Assembly: GCA_037178675.1 (NCBI GenBank)
Contig: JAYMGJ010000163.1
Span: 1 to 64,000 of the forward strand
Origin: Scleroderma bovista
Taxonomy: Eukaryota > Basidiomycota > Agaricomycetes > Boletales > Sclerodermataceae
Length of the DNA stretch: 64,000 nt
Direction of reading: 5' to 3'
Of the stretch, positions 44,416-55,859 are shown in pieces (the stretch's first letter is position 1; each line of letters opens with the position of its first letter). The notes below the pieces were generated by a model. The model did not search any database, was not told the DNA's origin, and worked only from the letters and a program-made list of their open reading frames with translations. Made by a program: the position numbers and the translations under genes.

Positions 44416-44423
44416 CTTATATA
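44416..44423 (-). promoter_or_regulatory. TATA box of the gypsy D antisense gene
   Basis: TATATAAG on the minus strand, 61 nt upstream of the ATG at 44355. Confidence 0.5.
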
Positions 44424-44519
44424 CGCCCTAACCGATTTTCAAACCCAGACAATGGTCGCACACATTTGGTGTGGAATACGCATTGCAGCCTCGTGGGCTC
44501 GGCCCTAAGAGGGGGATAC

Positions 44520-45143
44520 TGTCACGACCGTGACATCCGATCACCCTGTACCCTATTGTCCGATCGCGTCCACGCGTTCGCCGCCCGTTTTATTGTATGT
44601 ACTCCCTTTTCCGTTTCTTTCTATCTGTCCTGTATCGCCACCAATCGGTGAGTGCGCTGTCCATTTCTGTCTCTCTGTTCGATTACCTAATATGTTTCCT
44701 TTCTTGTTTCCGGTTACTATACATTCCCGTTCCCGTTCCATTACTAATACAATGACTATCGATAATCTGGTTATCGCACTTACCGTACTTACTCAGCACG
44801 CAGCGCTGCGGTCGTCGTTCGTCGGTAATCCCGACTTCCCGTACATCACCTCATCCGTTCCACTCAGTATAAATACCTAGATACTCGGTCTGTTGTAGTT
44901 TCAGTTCGAATATCAAATAAGATACTTCTCCTCTGTTCTCCCTTCGCACTCTCCGTCTCTGTCTCGTGCAAGCACTCGGTCGTAGACCGTTTATCCTCGG
45001 GCTCTCCGTTAGACCCTTGGTCAGCCTTCCTATTACTCGGGAAGTGCGACTACGCTACGTAGTATCTCGGTCTTACCGCTAGGCCAACCTCTGACCCCCA
45101 GACCCCCCGTAGAGATCAGATCGGTGAAGAACCGGTCTTGACA
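44520..45143 (+). repeat. Gypsy D 3' LTR
   Basis: 624 bp, preceded by the polypurine tract AAGAGGGGGATAC and followed by ACTAC. Confidence 0.95.
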
Positions 45144-45337
45144 ACTACTTGCCCTCTGCCTGTCTGAAAGTGTTTGGTTAGTCCAAAAACCTGACAGACT
45201 TACCATCTGCCTATCTGGGAGTTTCTGGACAGTCTAAGGAGCCAGCTTTCTTATCCTCTGCTGCCTGGAAGTGCCTTGAAAATCCAGCTGTCTGGCTGGC
45301 TTATCATCTGCCTGTCTAGATGTGTTCAGATAGTCTG
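45144..45337 (+). repeat. 51-bp satellite, middle segment
   Basis: Units resume directly after gypsy D (CTCTGCCTGTCTGAAAGTGT, CTGACAGACTTACCATCTGCC) and end in GTCTG, the target of the LTR-C insertion. Confidence 0.75.
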
Positions 45338-46598
45338 TGTCATATCCATACTTTTCCAAGTCGCAACTCCGGTCTAACCCTGGCCCGCCTGACCTCTCCT
45401 TAGGCATTGATGCAACTCTGGAGCTAGTCCGGCCATCTCCAGCCTCATAGCTGCACTCCAGCTTAACTCCAGTCACTACGTCCATCTCCACCTCAGGACT
45501 AACCCCTGTCTCCCTCTAGACACATCTGCAATCTAACTCCTCCATGTCGGACCTGTACCTACCATTAGTCGCTACTCCGGTTTCAGTCCGGCCACTCCCT
45601 TTGTCTAGTCTGCGACCTAGCCCAACTCCGGCTGGTACATCCAACTCCGGCTCAGGTCTGCTCCTGTTCCGCTCCACTCCCTCTGATAGGTCCACCAATG
45701 GCCTTGGACATTTCCATGTCCAACTCCGGACCTTCCTCGGGCTACTCCGCCCTTCCTCCACCTGTGCACTCCCTCCGCTCGTGCACTCCCTCCGCTCTTG
45801 CACTTCCTCCGGTTGTGCACTTCCTCTGGTCCCACTTCCTCTGGTTCTGGACATCGCTCTGGACTTAACATTAGTTAAGTCCACCTCCAACCCTTACCTG
45901 TCCTCTTCTGACCTAGTTCCCTTTACTTCACTGTCCCTGCTTTTCCTCCGTTGTCCCTGTATCTCTAGTTCCCCGTGTCTGCTCCCGCTCCGGTTTATTT
46001 TCCTGTACCTGCTTTATTTTCCTGTCCGTTTCTGCTCCATCCCTTGTCCCAACTAAGGTGTTTACTTGTCACCGTATATACTCACCCTAGTTCTCATTTA
46101 CTATATAAACTACTATACTGCGGCCTAGTAGTTTCCTTAGATCAAATCTCGACTAAGATACTCCCCACTCTGTACTACCCACCATGCTCTCCTAATCCCA
46201 TCTTGTTCTCCTGAACTCCAGCCAACTCCGGCCTCCATCCTATCTCGTCCCCTTGGTCCTATGTCCGATCCTAGCAAGTCTCCTACTTGCACGAGGGCAA
46301 AAGCCACCTCTGTCCCAGACTCAACGCTAGACCTCTCAGGACTTATCCCACCTCTGGGATGTCCTTTGCTCCGGACGAGCTGCGCTCAACTCCGGACCAC
46401 TTTCCCGCGGTCCGGACTTACTCTGCAAAAACCCGGACTTACTCCCTGTGCTTATCTAGTGCCCGGACTTCGTTCGTTTGACCCGGACTTGACTCTCCGC
46501 ACTAACTAGCACCTACTAGTGTCTGGACTTACCTCCTCATTAGTTCCCTGCACCTCTGGACCTCCTAGTAAGATTGCTGAGGAGAACCGGTTTTGACA
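45338..46598 (+). repeat. Solo LTR, family C
   Basis: 1261 bp, TGTCATATCC..TTTTGACA, flanked by the 5-bp duplication GTCTG (45333-45337 and 46599-46603). No internal region, so it is the product of recombination between the two LTRs of one element. The end sequence GAGAACCGG..TTGACA is like the gypsy B/D LTR end, suggesting a related Ty3/gypsy family. A TATATAAACTACTATAC stretch near 46100 is a probable TATA region. Confidence 0.9.
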
Positions 46599-46990
46599 GT
46601 CTGGAGAGCTGACTAACTTATTCTCTGCCTCTTCTGCAGTGTTTGAATAGTCCAGAGGGCTGACTGACTTTCCATCTGCCTGTCTAGAAGTGTCTGGACA
46701 GCCCAGAAAGCTGGCCCACTTACCCACTCCCTGTCTGGAGAGCTGGACCACTTATCCACTGCTTGATTGAGTGGTTCTGGATATATTGAAGATCTGGCTC
46801 ACTTACCTTCTGCCTGTCTGGAAGTGTCTGGATACTCTGGACAGCTGACCCACTAAGCCTCTGCCTGTGTCTGATTGTCTTAAAGTGTCTTAAATGACTG
46901 TATGTACTTACTATCTGACTATCTGACCAGCTGACAGTCTAGTGTGTCTGATTCCAGACACTGTCAGACATGTCAGACACTTCCAGACAC
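46599..46990 (+). repeat. 51-bp satellite, right segment
   Basis: Units continue (GCTGACTAACTTATTCTCTGCC, AAGTGTCTGGACAGCCCAGA) and fade into ACTTCCAGACA/TCAGACA repeats near 46960-47010. Confidence 0.7.
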
Positions 46991-47817
46991 ATCAGACACT
47001 TCCAGACAGTCAGACAAATTGTCAGGTTGCTGATGTGGTGGGTGCAAGGATACTGGTCACTGACCTCATGCACCTACTTAGGCTGTCTTACATGGCCACC
47101 CAAAGGTGAAAATTGGCTGAGTGTCACAGGCCAGTGGATGATAACCCAGGAATGATTTGTTATCAATTGGTATGGATGGGCTACATACTTAGATATTATC
47201 ACAATGTACTAGGGGTGGGCTAGGGTGTCAATTAAGGAAAGGGTAGATAGGTCAAATTAGGTATTGTCATGTAAATATTTAATCTTTTTCTTTTGCCTGT
47301 CCCTTGCAAAACAAATTAAGAAATAACAATGTAAATTTTCCCATAGCAAGAATTTTAAATTTTCTGCAGTGAAAAATTGAATCAAAAGATACTCTATGCC
47401 ACAAAAATAAATGTTTAGGAAATATGCTATATATTTTTGGTCATAACACTCTAGCCAGCCAATCAGTATTCACAAACAATCATGTTTCTTGAAGAAAAAT
47501 CTATTGTTTTCTTTCAACATGTTTTTAGAAATAAGATATGATGAATTTCTAATAAAACATACTGAAATTCTTGCTATGAAAAAGTTACATTTTCTTTTCT
47601 TTATTTGTTTTTCAAGGAACAGGCAGAAGAAAAGGTTAAATTTTTTATAGTTCTAACATATGAAATGATCTCAAATGATGTTTTGTCAAAAAAAAATGAC
47701 AAAATGATGCTGTATGATATTTGTGTTTTTTGTCAAACAAAATTGTAAATAAAAGAGTATCTCTTTCTTCTATATTTTTATAATGTTTTGTCATAAAACT
47801 TTGAAAAATGCTTGCAA
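46991..47817. other. AT-rich stretch with imperfect inverted repeat
   Basis: No gene. Arms at about 47283-47355 (CTTTTGCCTGTCCCTTGCAA.., CCATAGCAAGAATTTTA) and 47560-47642 (AATTCTTGCTATG.., TTTCAAGGAACAGGCAGAAG) are complementary with mismatches, resembling a degraded fold-back MITE. Confidence 0.5.
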
Positions 47818-48128
47818 TGACAAGGGCAAAAGCCAACTCTGTCCTAGACTCAATGCTAGACCTCTTAGGACTTATCCCACCTCTGGGATGTCCTTCGCTC
47901 TGGACAAGCTGTGCTCAACTCTGGACCACTTTCCCATGGTCTGGACTTACTCCACAAAAACCTGGACTTACTCTGTATGCTTCTCTAGTGCCTGGACTTC
48001 ATTCATTTGACCCGGACTTGACTCTCCACACTAACTAGCACCTACTAGTATCTGGACTTACTTCCTCATTAGTTCCCTGCACCTCTGGACCTCCTAGTAA
48101 GATCGTTGAGGAGAACTGGTCTTGACAG
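47818..48128 (+). repeat. LTR-C 3'-end fragment
   Basis: Matches the last 310 bp or so of the solo LTR-C (AGGGCAAAAGCC.. to ..GGTCTTGACA). Confidence 0.85.
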
Positions 48129-48483
48129 GAGCACAGAGAGCAAAGTCTGGGTTGTGCAGAGTAAGTCTGGACTGCAGGAAGGTAGTCTGGAGTTGAGCAC
48201 AGCTTTGTTCAGAATGAAGGACATCCCAGAGGTGGGATAAGTCCTAAGAGGTCTAGTGTTGAGTCTAGGACAGAGGTGGCTTTTGCCCTTGTGCGAGTAG
48301 GAGACTTGCTAGGATTGGACATAGGACCAAGGGGATGAGATAGGACAGAGGCTGGAGTTGGCTGGAGTTCAGGAGTTCAGGTGAACAGATGGACTAAGGA
48401 GAGCATATTGGATAGTACAGAGGGAGGAGTATCTTAGTTGAGATTTGATCTAAGGACTACTAGGCCAGAGTAGGGTAGTTTAT
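48129..48483 (-). repeat. LTR-C internal fragment, inverted
   Basis: The reverse complement matches the LTR-C region around 46110-46450 (GATCAAATCTC.., CTAGACCTCTTAGGAC). It lies between two plus-strand LTR-C pieces. Confidence 0.8.
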
Positions 48484-48670
48484 TGTCATATCCATACTTT
48501 TCCCAGTCACAACTCTGGTCTAACCCTGGCCCACCTGACCTCTCCTTAGGCATAGATGCAACTCTGGATCTAGTCTGGCCATCTCCAGCCCAACTCCGGT
48601 CACTGTGTCCATCTCCACCTCAGGACTAACCCCTGTCTTCCTCTAGACAGATCTGCAGTCTAACTCCACT
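48484..48670 (+). repeat. LTR-C 5'-end fragment
   Basis: Begins TGTCATATCCATACTTTTCC and matches about the first 210 bp of LTR-C, with a small deletion around CCAGCCCAACTCC. Confidence 0.85.
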
Positions 48671-49603
48671 CATCAGCAAACCAGCCCTTCCCTATACAGT
48701 GCCACACAGACTTGTACAGAGTCACAGAGCCCACAGAAAGGTTCCCACTAATACAGAGCTTCACAGAGTGCACAGAGTCTGTACTGCTCTGTACAGACTT
48801 CTACAAACACCTCCCATTTTTACAGTCTAGTGTTTCTGGGACTAGCACAAGGGCTATATACTAGGATTGACACTAATGCCATTACCATACTCTTTCAAAC
48901 TCTTATAGCACTCCAAATACTAGCATATAAAGCAACAAATATATTAGCAATTACTAACTACTACATACATGGTGTAGTTAGAGACACTACATATTATAAT
49001 CCTAATCACAACTACCCACACAAAGCAATTAACCTATATGAAAGTTGAGTTAGTGACAAGCTAGATCAAGTGAGTCAAACTACTTACAGAATTGAAAGTG
49101 ATTGTCAATTCCCAGCAGGCTAATAGCCTCTGGTGGGTTTAACCATAGTCAAATAACCTATTAGTACCATTATTAGACAGGGTAACATGTAAAACTTACC
49201 TTTAGTTCCAGCACTAACATTTGTTGTGTAGTCAAATAACCTATTAGTACCATTGTTAGATAATTTAAGATGTAGTGGTAGTGGAAACTTACCATTGGCT
49301 CTGGCACTAACATTTGTTGTGTTGAGCCCACTCCTACATAGTAGGAAAAGGCATCTGTTTGGTCAAGTTTGCCATGTTGCACAAAAGGCATGACAAACAG
49401 TGTCCACAATATCGTGTTTTTGGCATTTTTGGGCACTTAGTCAAATTTCAGACACACAGTGGCAGTACAAACTACCAAGTGGTACTACACTTTTGCTACA
49501 CACAATTATACTATGCATTTTTGGTAATCAGCACTACATCACATACACTACACCACACTTCCTAGTTGACACTACGCATTTTTGGTAATCAACACTACAA
49601 CAC
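48671..49603. other. Unassigned stretch with local duplications
   Basis: A block of about 85 bp (AGTCAAATAACCTATTAGTACC..ACTAACATTTGTTGTGT) occurs twice in tandem at about 49148-49321. GCATTTTTGGTAATCA recurs at 49515 and 49575. No gene supported. Confidence 0.5.
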
Positions 49604-50851
49604 TGTCAGGATCAGTTCTCCTCGACGATCTTACTAGGAGGTCCAGAGGTGCAGGGAACTAATGAGGAGGTAAGTCCAGACACTAGTAGGTGCTAGTTAG
49701 TGAGGAGAGTCAAGTCCAGGTCAAATGAACGAAGTCTGGGCACTAGAGAAGCACACAGAGTAAGTCCGGGTTTTTGCGGAGTAAGTCTGGACCACAGGAA
49801 AGTGGTCCGGAGTTGAGCGCAGCTTGTCTGGAGCAAAGGACATCCCAGAGGCGGCACAAGTCCTGAGAGGTCTAGTGTCGAGTCTAGAACAGAGTTGGCT
49901 TTTGCCCTTGTGCAAGTAGGAGACTTGCTAGGATCGGACATAGGACCAAGGGGACAAGATAGGATGGAGGCCAGAGTTGGCCGGAGTTCAGGAGAACAAG
50001 ATGGGATTAGGAGAGCATGGTGGGTAGTAAAGAGTGGGGAGTATCTTAGTTGAGATTTGATCTAAGGACTACTAGGCCGGAGTATGGTAGTTTATATAGT
50101 AATGAAACTAAGGTGAGTGTATATACGGTGACAAGTAAACAATTTAATGTCGAGACAAGGGATGGAGCAGAAGCAGACAGGAAAATAAACCAGGTACAAG
50201 AAAATAAAGCAGGGACAGAAAAATAAACTGGAGCGGAAGCAGAAACAGGGAACTAGTGTTACAGGGATGACAGAGCAGATGCAGGGACAAGTAGGTAAAG
50301 GGAACTAGGCCAGAAGAGGACAAGTAAGGGTTGGAGGTGAACTTAACTAATGTTAAGTCTGGAGTGATGTTGAGTGGAGGGAGTGTACAAGTGGAGGGAG
50401 TGTACAAGTGGAGGGAGTGTACAAGTGGAGGGAGTGTACAGCTGGAGGAAGGGCAGAGTAGCTGGAGGAATGTCCGGAGTTGGACATGAAAATGTCCAAG
50501 GCCATTGGTGGACCTGACAGAGGGAGCAGACCAGGAGCAGACCTGAGCTGGAGTTGGATGTACCATCTGGAGTTGGGTTATGTTGCATACAAGACCAAGG
50601 GAGTGGCTGGACTGAAACCAGAGTAGTGACTAATGGTAGGTACAGGTCTGACATGAAGGAGTTAGACCGCGGATCTGTCTGCAGGAAGACAGGGGTTAGT
50701 CCTGAGGTGGAGATGGACGTAGTGACCGGAGTTGAGCTGGAGTGCAGCTATGGGGCTGGAGATGGCCAGACTAGATCTGGAGTTGTGTCTATGCCTTCAG
50801 GCGTGCCAGGGTTAGACCAGAGTTGCGACTGGGAAAAGTATGGATATGACA
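49604..50851 (-). repeat. LTR-C, near full length, inverted
   Basis: 1248 bp; read on the minus strand it starts TGTCATATCCATAC and ends CTGACA. No target duplication (AACAC before, GCTCC after). GTACAAGTGGAGGGAGT is repeated four times near 50380-50440. Confidence 0.88.
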
Positions 50852-50998
50852 GCTCCCTAGTGCCCAGACTTACTCTGTATGACCTGGACTTGACTCTCCA
50901 CACTAACTAGCACCCACTAGTGTCTGGACTTACCTCCTTATTAGTGCCCTGCAACCCTGGACCTCTTAGTAAGATCGTTGAGGAGAACCGATCATGAC
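50852..50998 (+). repeat. LTR-C 3'-end fragment
   Basis: Plus-strand terminal part (TAGTGCCCAGACTTACTC.. to ..GATCATGACA) joined head-on to the inverted copy before it. Confidence 0.8.
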
Positions 50999-51690
50999 AC
51001 TGAGGAGCACCATCTCATTGGTTGATCTCAAAACTTCACAGAGGACCTTGCAAGATTTGTGCAAAGCAATATCAGAGACTCTACTGCTAATGTAAGTCCA
51101 TGCAGTCCTTACAATTTAGTTGCAAAACTCATTACTAAACCTGCTACCAGCACTTCATTTTAAAGCTGAGAACACATATTCTCCCTTGTATTGCAGCCAT
51201 ACATCAAGACGTGAATACTCATGTGACACTTGATCCCTTGGTCTTTGATCTTTTGGATGACTCTGATGACATCTTTCTCCAAGACCATCTACTGCAATTA
51301 CAGCACTTTGCAAAAAGCTTGACAGTTGCACATGGCTGAGGGTGTGACAAATAAATAAATGTAAATAGATCACTACATAGTAGTAGCTATATTGAATATG
51401 AGCTCGTCCGTAGTCTCTGTCATCACATCAGCTCTCTCCCTGCATTCAGAACTTGAAGGTAAGTTTGTTTGGCCTTTTGATTTGCTTTTTATGTCTCCAC
51501 ATCAACCACAACATGTTATCACATCCCAGTGAGTGTTTTCAACCTTCAGTGTTCGACTAATGTTTCTAGGTGTGATTTTGATTCGCCCATATCAACACCT
51601 GAGTCCAATGGCTCCATAGACACATTTCAAATGGCTTCCAAGTGGCTGCATGACATGTGCATGTTCTGGGTAAGTGATTTCATCTTCTCA
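50999..51690. other. Unassigned stretch, possible short exons
   Basis: A plus-strand block at about 51195-51340 reads HQDVNTHVTLDPLVFDLL between GCAG and GGTGTG-like sites, but I cannot link it to a family. Confidence 0.3.
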
Positions 51691-51978
51691 TGTTGAAGCA
51701 ATACCTATATACATAGAGGAACTGCTACTCCAACTCACCTGTTGGGTGGAGTGCACAACCTGAGATGGTAGCGGTAGCTGGTCAAGAGCTGTTATATTAT
51801 ATAAGTGATGTCCACTGCTTATATATAACAAATAGTGTGACATGTGACTGTGACATGTGACATGTAACATGTAACATCTACTCTAAAGAGGACTATTACT
51901 AAGTCTACACTAATATGGGTCGCAGTCTTGTGCGCACTTCGTCAACGGTTTACGCTGGGTGCATGTGCGACTTCAACA
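51691..51978 (-). repeat. Copia E 3' LTR
   Basis: 288 bp with 8-bp inverted ends TGTTGAAG..CTTCAACA, the same length as the copia F LTR. Confidence 0.9.
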
Positions 51979-52024
51979 CTCCCCCTTGCTGTGCTGCACA
52001 TAGAGCACTTCAGTGAATAAGGCA

Positions 52025-53990
52025 CTAGATGCTGCCAGAGGGAAACTGTAAGCCTAGTTGAGCTCTGAACTTCATGAATTTCTCGCAGGGTAAATTCTTG
52101 GTGAGCAGATTGGCGGGATTCTCAGCATCATCAATAAAGAATAGTTCCATGTTACCTTTCGCGACTGACTCGTGGATTCCATGGTAGCAGATGTCAATGT
52201 GCTTGGAGCAAGGCTCCATTACAGGGTTGGATGCCATGAATATGGACCCCTGATTATCACTGCAAATTGGGATAGCTTTCAGCTTATAGCCGAGCTCACT
52301 GAGCAAGCTTCGAATCCAGGTAACTTGGCAAGCACAATCGCTCAAAGCCATGTATTCAGCCTGAGTGGATTAGTACACAATAGTCTTCTGCACACAAGAA
52401 GTCCAACTGATCAAGCGATCTGCAAGCTTCAGGTAGAAACCTGTTTGCAAGAGGCAAGAGGTAGGGTCTGATCCCCAATCTGAGTCTGTGCATGTAATCA
52501 GGCCAGCACCAGATCCACCATTGTATACTAGGGAGTACGTAGGCATCCCAATTAAATAGTGACAGATATAAAGCACTTTGTTGAGGTGGTCCTGGGATGG
52601 GTTCATGGCATGGTGTGAGAGATGTGTGACTGCAAAGGCAATGTTGGGCCTAGTGCCTAACATAAGGTACAGAAGGGACCCAATAACCATCTGGAAACGG
52701 GAGCAGAGATCTGCATCAACAGGCTCTGTATTTTTGACAGCATAATAGCCAGCTGGCAGTGAGGTGCTTACGGACTTTGCATTGAGCATGCCACAGCATT
52801 TGACGACCTTTTGTAGGTACACGCATTGATCCAGGTGGATAGCGCGACCCTTGCAAGTGATTCACATTTGGAGGAACTCATTTGGTTCTCCAAGGTCTCT
52901 GCACTCCCATTTGTGCATGAACTGCACTTTGATGGCATCAACAACAGCCTTATTAGGGCCACAGAATAGTGCGTCATCAATGTAGATGATACCTATGATG
53001 ATGTTGGTGCCTTGCTTCTTGTGAAAGAAGATGCCTGCTTCAGACTTAAGGTGCTCAAACCTGAGCTCTTTGAGAGACTCATCAAGTGTGTGCCACCAAG
53101 CTAGGCTGGCCTGTTTGAGGCCATAGAGGGCATGCCAGAGGTGGAGCACTTTGTGCTCTTGCCCAGGAACTGCAAACCCTTTGGGTTGTTCCATGTAGAT
53201 CTCTTCATCAAGCTTGCCATACAAGTAGGTGCTCCGAACGTCGAGTCTGGTGATATACCAGTTTTCTAGTGCAGTGAGTGCAAGCATAAGGCATACTGTT
53301 TCAAAGCACATGACTGGTGAGAAGACCTGGTCGAAATCTAATTCCTCAACCTGGGAGAAGCCTTTTGCTACTAAGCAAGCTTTCTTGCAGCCATCCAACT
53401 TCATGTCAAAGACCCATCGATTTTTTATGACCTTCCGGTCTCGGGGATGGTCAACTAGCTCAAAGACCTTGCACTTTTGCAGCACATTGAGCTCTTCTTG
53501 GCAAGCAAGTTGCCAGAGTTTCTGCTCAGCTTGGGGTAAGCGAGCGATGTCCTTGTAGGACCAGTTGCGGACGCTCTCATATTGAGGCTTGCTGGTTGTG
53601 AGGGCTTTGCCCATCAGAAAACAGACTAGGTTTGCTCCCCCTTCCTCACACATCTTTTGCACATCTTCCTCACTGGGCATTGCAGAGGTGTCAGGGAAAC
53701 CACCAGGGATATGGTCTGGTGTGTCCAGTTGTGGGGGCCTAGGGGCCTCACCCACTGTTTCTTGCCATCAAGAGGCACTTTCGATATCCCGGAGTTGCTC
53801 AACAGGATGTCGCCATTCACCATACACATTACCAGGGAGCAATGGTGCTCTACATTCATGTTGAGGGTGGGCAGGGATATTCACTGCAGGGGGTCATGGC
53901 GCATTCTGGTGGTGTTCAGCTTGGCCAGGGTGCTGCAGTGCCAGGGGTGGCAGGTTTCTTGCCAGTGAAGGTGTTCTCAGTGCCAGTGGA
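52025..53990 (-). pseudogene. pol: Copia E Pol C-terminal part (RT and RNase H)
   Basis: The reverse transcriptase is present (LVAKGFSQVEELDFDQVFSP, YLYGKLDEEIYMEQPKGF, YIDDALF near 52975) and RNase H follows (ALSDCACQVTW, KHIDICYHG, NLLTKNLP). Stops: TGA at 53768-53770 (SAS-stop-WQ), TGA at 52862-52864 (LQM-stop-ITC) and a TAA near 52367. Where copia F differs, E usually carries T or A for C or G. E keeps eight residues (around EELDFDQ) that F lacks. Confidence 0.88.
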
Positions 53991-54007
53991 GGCACTGGAG
54001 ATGGCAT

Positions 54008-55859
54008 TGTCACACACCAAACAGGTTTGGTACAGTGAACATGGAAGATAACACCTATATTGAACAATCCTTATGTGAAGGATAAGCATGATGGACCCTC
54101 ATTATAGCCATCTATCACACAAGAAGACTATCCTGATGCAAGAGATGAATGCTGATGCTGACAGTCATCCCTTGCACAAGAACCACCAAGAAGCAGAAGA
54201 AACTGAAGGAATAACATCAATTATGGTATGAGAAAGGAGTGCACACATCTGCAGTCAAGCTCCCATATCAGAATGATTAAAGAAGCTGAAGAATTGATGG
54301 AGGAACGAAGGAGAAAGAGAAGAAATGATTTTTAGTGCCCAAATGTCATTTTTAGGCACCCAGTGCTGGCATTCCGATATTTTGAATAGCTCCATTGTTT
54401 CTGAAGCTATCAGGCACGAGACTATACCGTCAGAGAGCCTAGAATGTGATCTATCTGCCTGTCAAGTTTCGATGCAAATCTGTTTATTTCCCATGGAGAT
54501 ATTCCCCCTGCAATCCAGACATTTGTTTCATTGCTCACTATGGAGTCTGTATTTTCTCTGGATCATTTCTCTGCTATTGCTGCAGATCTCCACTATGTCC
54601 TGCTCTTAGGACAGCCTCTCCCAGAGTTCCCGTGCACTGCCTGGCACATATCTTCCCAGCCTGCTCTCTCAGTCCCTCTCGTTCTTGGTCAGCATGTTAT
54701 CCCTGTCAGTCCTGCATCAAGGATGTACTTTGGTCATCTTAGGTCTATTGTCAAGCTTGAAAAGTCTTCTCTGGTTGTCTCTGTGTCCCCTGAGCCCTCA
54801 GCCTATTGTCCCTTCCTCCCAGATACTTGCCATATCCATCTTCCTCTGTCATTCATCTCGCTTCCCTGGATGCATCTAATTCAATACTCTATCTGCTTCC
54901 CTACTTTCAGACGACATCCCCCAGCACCATGACAGTTATTCCCCCACTTTATAGTGCTATTAGGAAGAAGAACCCTCTCTTGTTCTTTCCCAGAAGAGAG
55001 CTCGTCAAGGGAGCCCATGGTTGCGCTTCAGCGGCGCTAGAACACATGCACTATACCTTAGTGTATGCTGACCCCCAAAAAGAACTCTGGACCCATGGTA
55101 CCCTTCTTGTGGCTGTTTTGTCTCGGATCAATCCCCCTATTTATCTCAGATCTTCCCCATTGTTGTCCCATCAAATTCCTGATGGTACACAGCCCCCCAT
55201 CAAACTTCTTAGGCTGTGCATCAATGACTCCTTCTGCTGTGCAGTGACTCATTCCTTACTTACTGATGCTCTCTTGTCATCAGTATTACTCTATCCCTTT
55301 CGCATTTTTGGTATATTACTCAGCTGATGACTCACTCCCTTACCAATCAATCTTGTCATGCAGCTTACTCATTCCTTTACTCAGCAGCTTATTCATGCTT
55401 CCTATGCTTACTCATTCCTGCTTATCCCTTGCTTACTGATCGCTTACAAACCCCTTACAAAGCTCTTACCAATCCCTTACCAATGACAAATTCTGCTTAC
55501 TCCCTTCTCTTTTTGTACTTTAATGCTGTGCCCCCCCATGTATTTAAACCCCTGGGCTCAGCCCAGTGAGGAAAGACCCAATTTTGCACGAAATTATCCC
55601 TCTCTCAGACTCTCAGTCAGTATCCCCTCAGCTCTTTGAGTCTTGTAGGCTTCAGTGAAGGTCTAAAGACTCCAATATTCAAGTTTATTCAAGTTATTCA
55701 AGTCCAAGTATTTCTCTAGGCTCAAGCAGAGTCTAGCCTGTCAATCCTTCATATCCCATAGCTTCTGGACGTCAGGAGCCCCCTTGCCCCTTTGCTGCAC
55801 CAATCTCTAAATGTAGTATTGCTACTTCAGTCCCAGTCACCTCAATCCCCGCTTTGACA
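54008..55859 (+). other. Unassigned; possible long solo LTR
   Basis: Starts TGTCACACACC directly at the copia E break and could end ..GCTTTGACA at 55859. It contains a TATA-like GTATTTAAACCCC near 55540 and CTTAC-rich sequence before it. The TG..CA ends and the TTGACA end suggest an LTR, but no partner copy or target duplication is visible. Confidence 0.3.

Larger units (their letters stand above)
37489..45143 (+). mobile_element. Ty3/gypsy chromovirus D, full length, heavily decayed
   Basis: 7655 bp with 624-bp LTRs and perfect target duplication ACTAC (37484-37488 and 45144-45148). Same subfamily as gypsy B. The gag has one nonsense codon; pol has five (TGA at 40844, 41609, 42170, 42401; TAA at 42422) and changes in catalytic residues. 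Almost every change relative to B is C-to-T or G-to-A. Confidence 0.95.
51691..54007 (-). mobile_element. Ty1/copia element E, 5'-truncated
   Basis: Minus-strand copy comprising a 288-bp 3' LTR and the C-terminal part of pol. Homology with copia F ends at GAGATGGCAT (about 54007), where unrelated DNA begins. No intact frame. Confidence 0.88.

Noticed and set aside
45516..46056. Frames in the solo LTR-C (both strands)
   Set aside because: The interval is bounded by TG..CA ends and a target duplication, and the same frames are not kept in other LTR-C copies.
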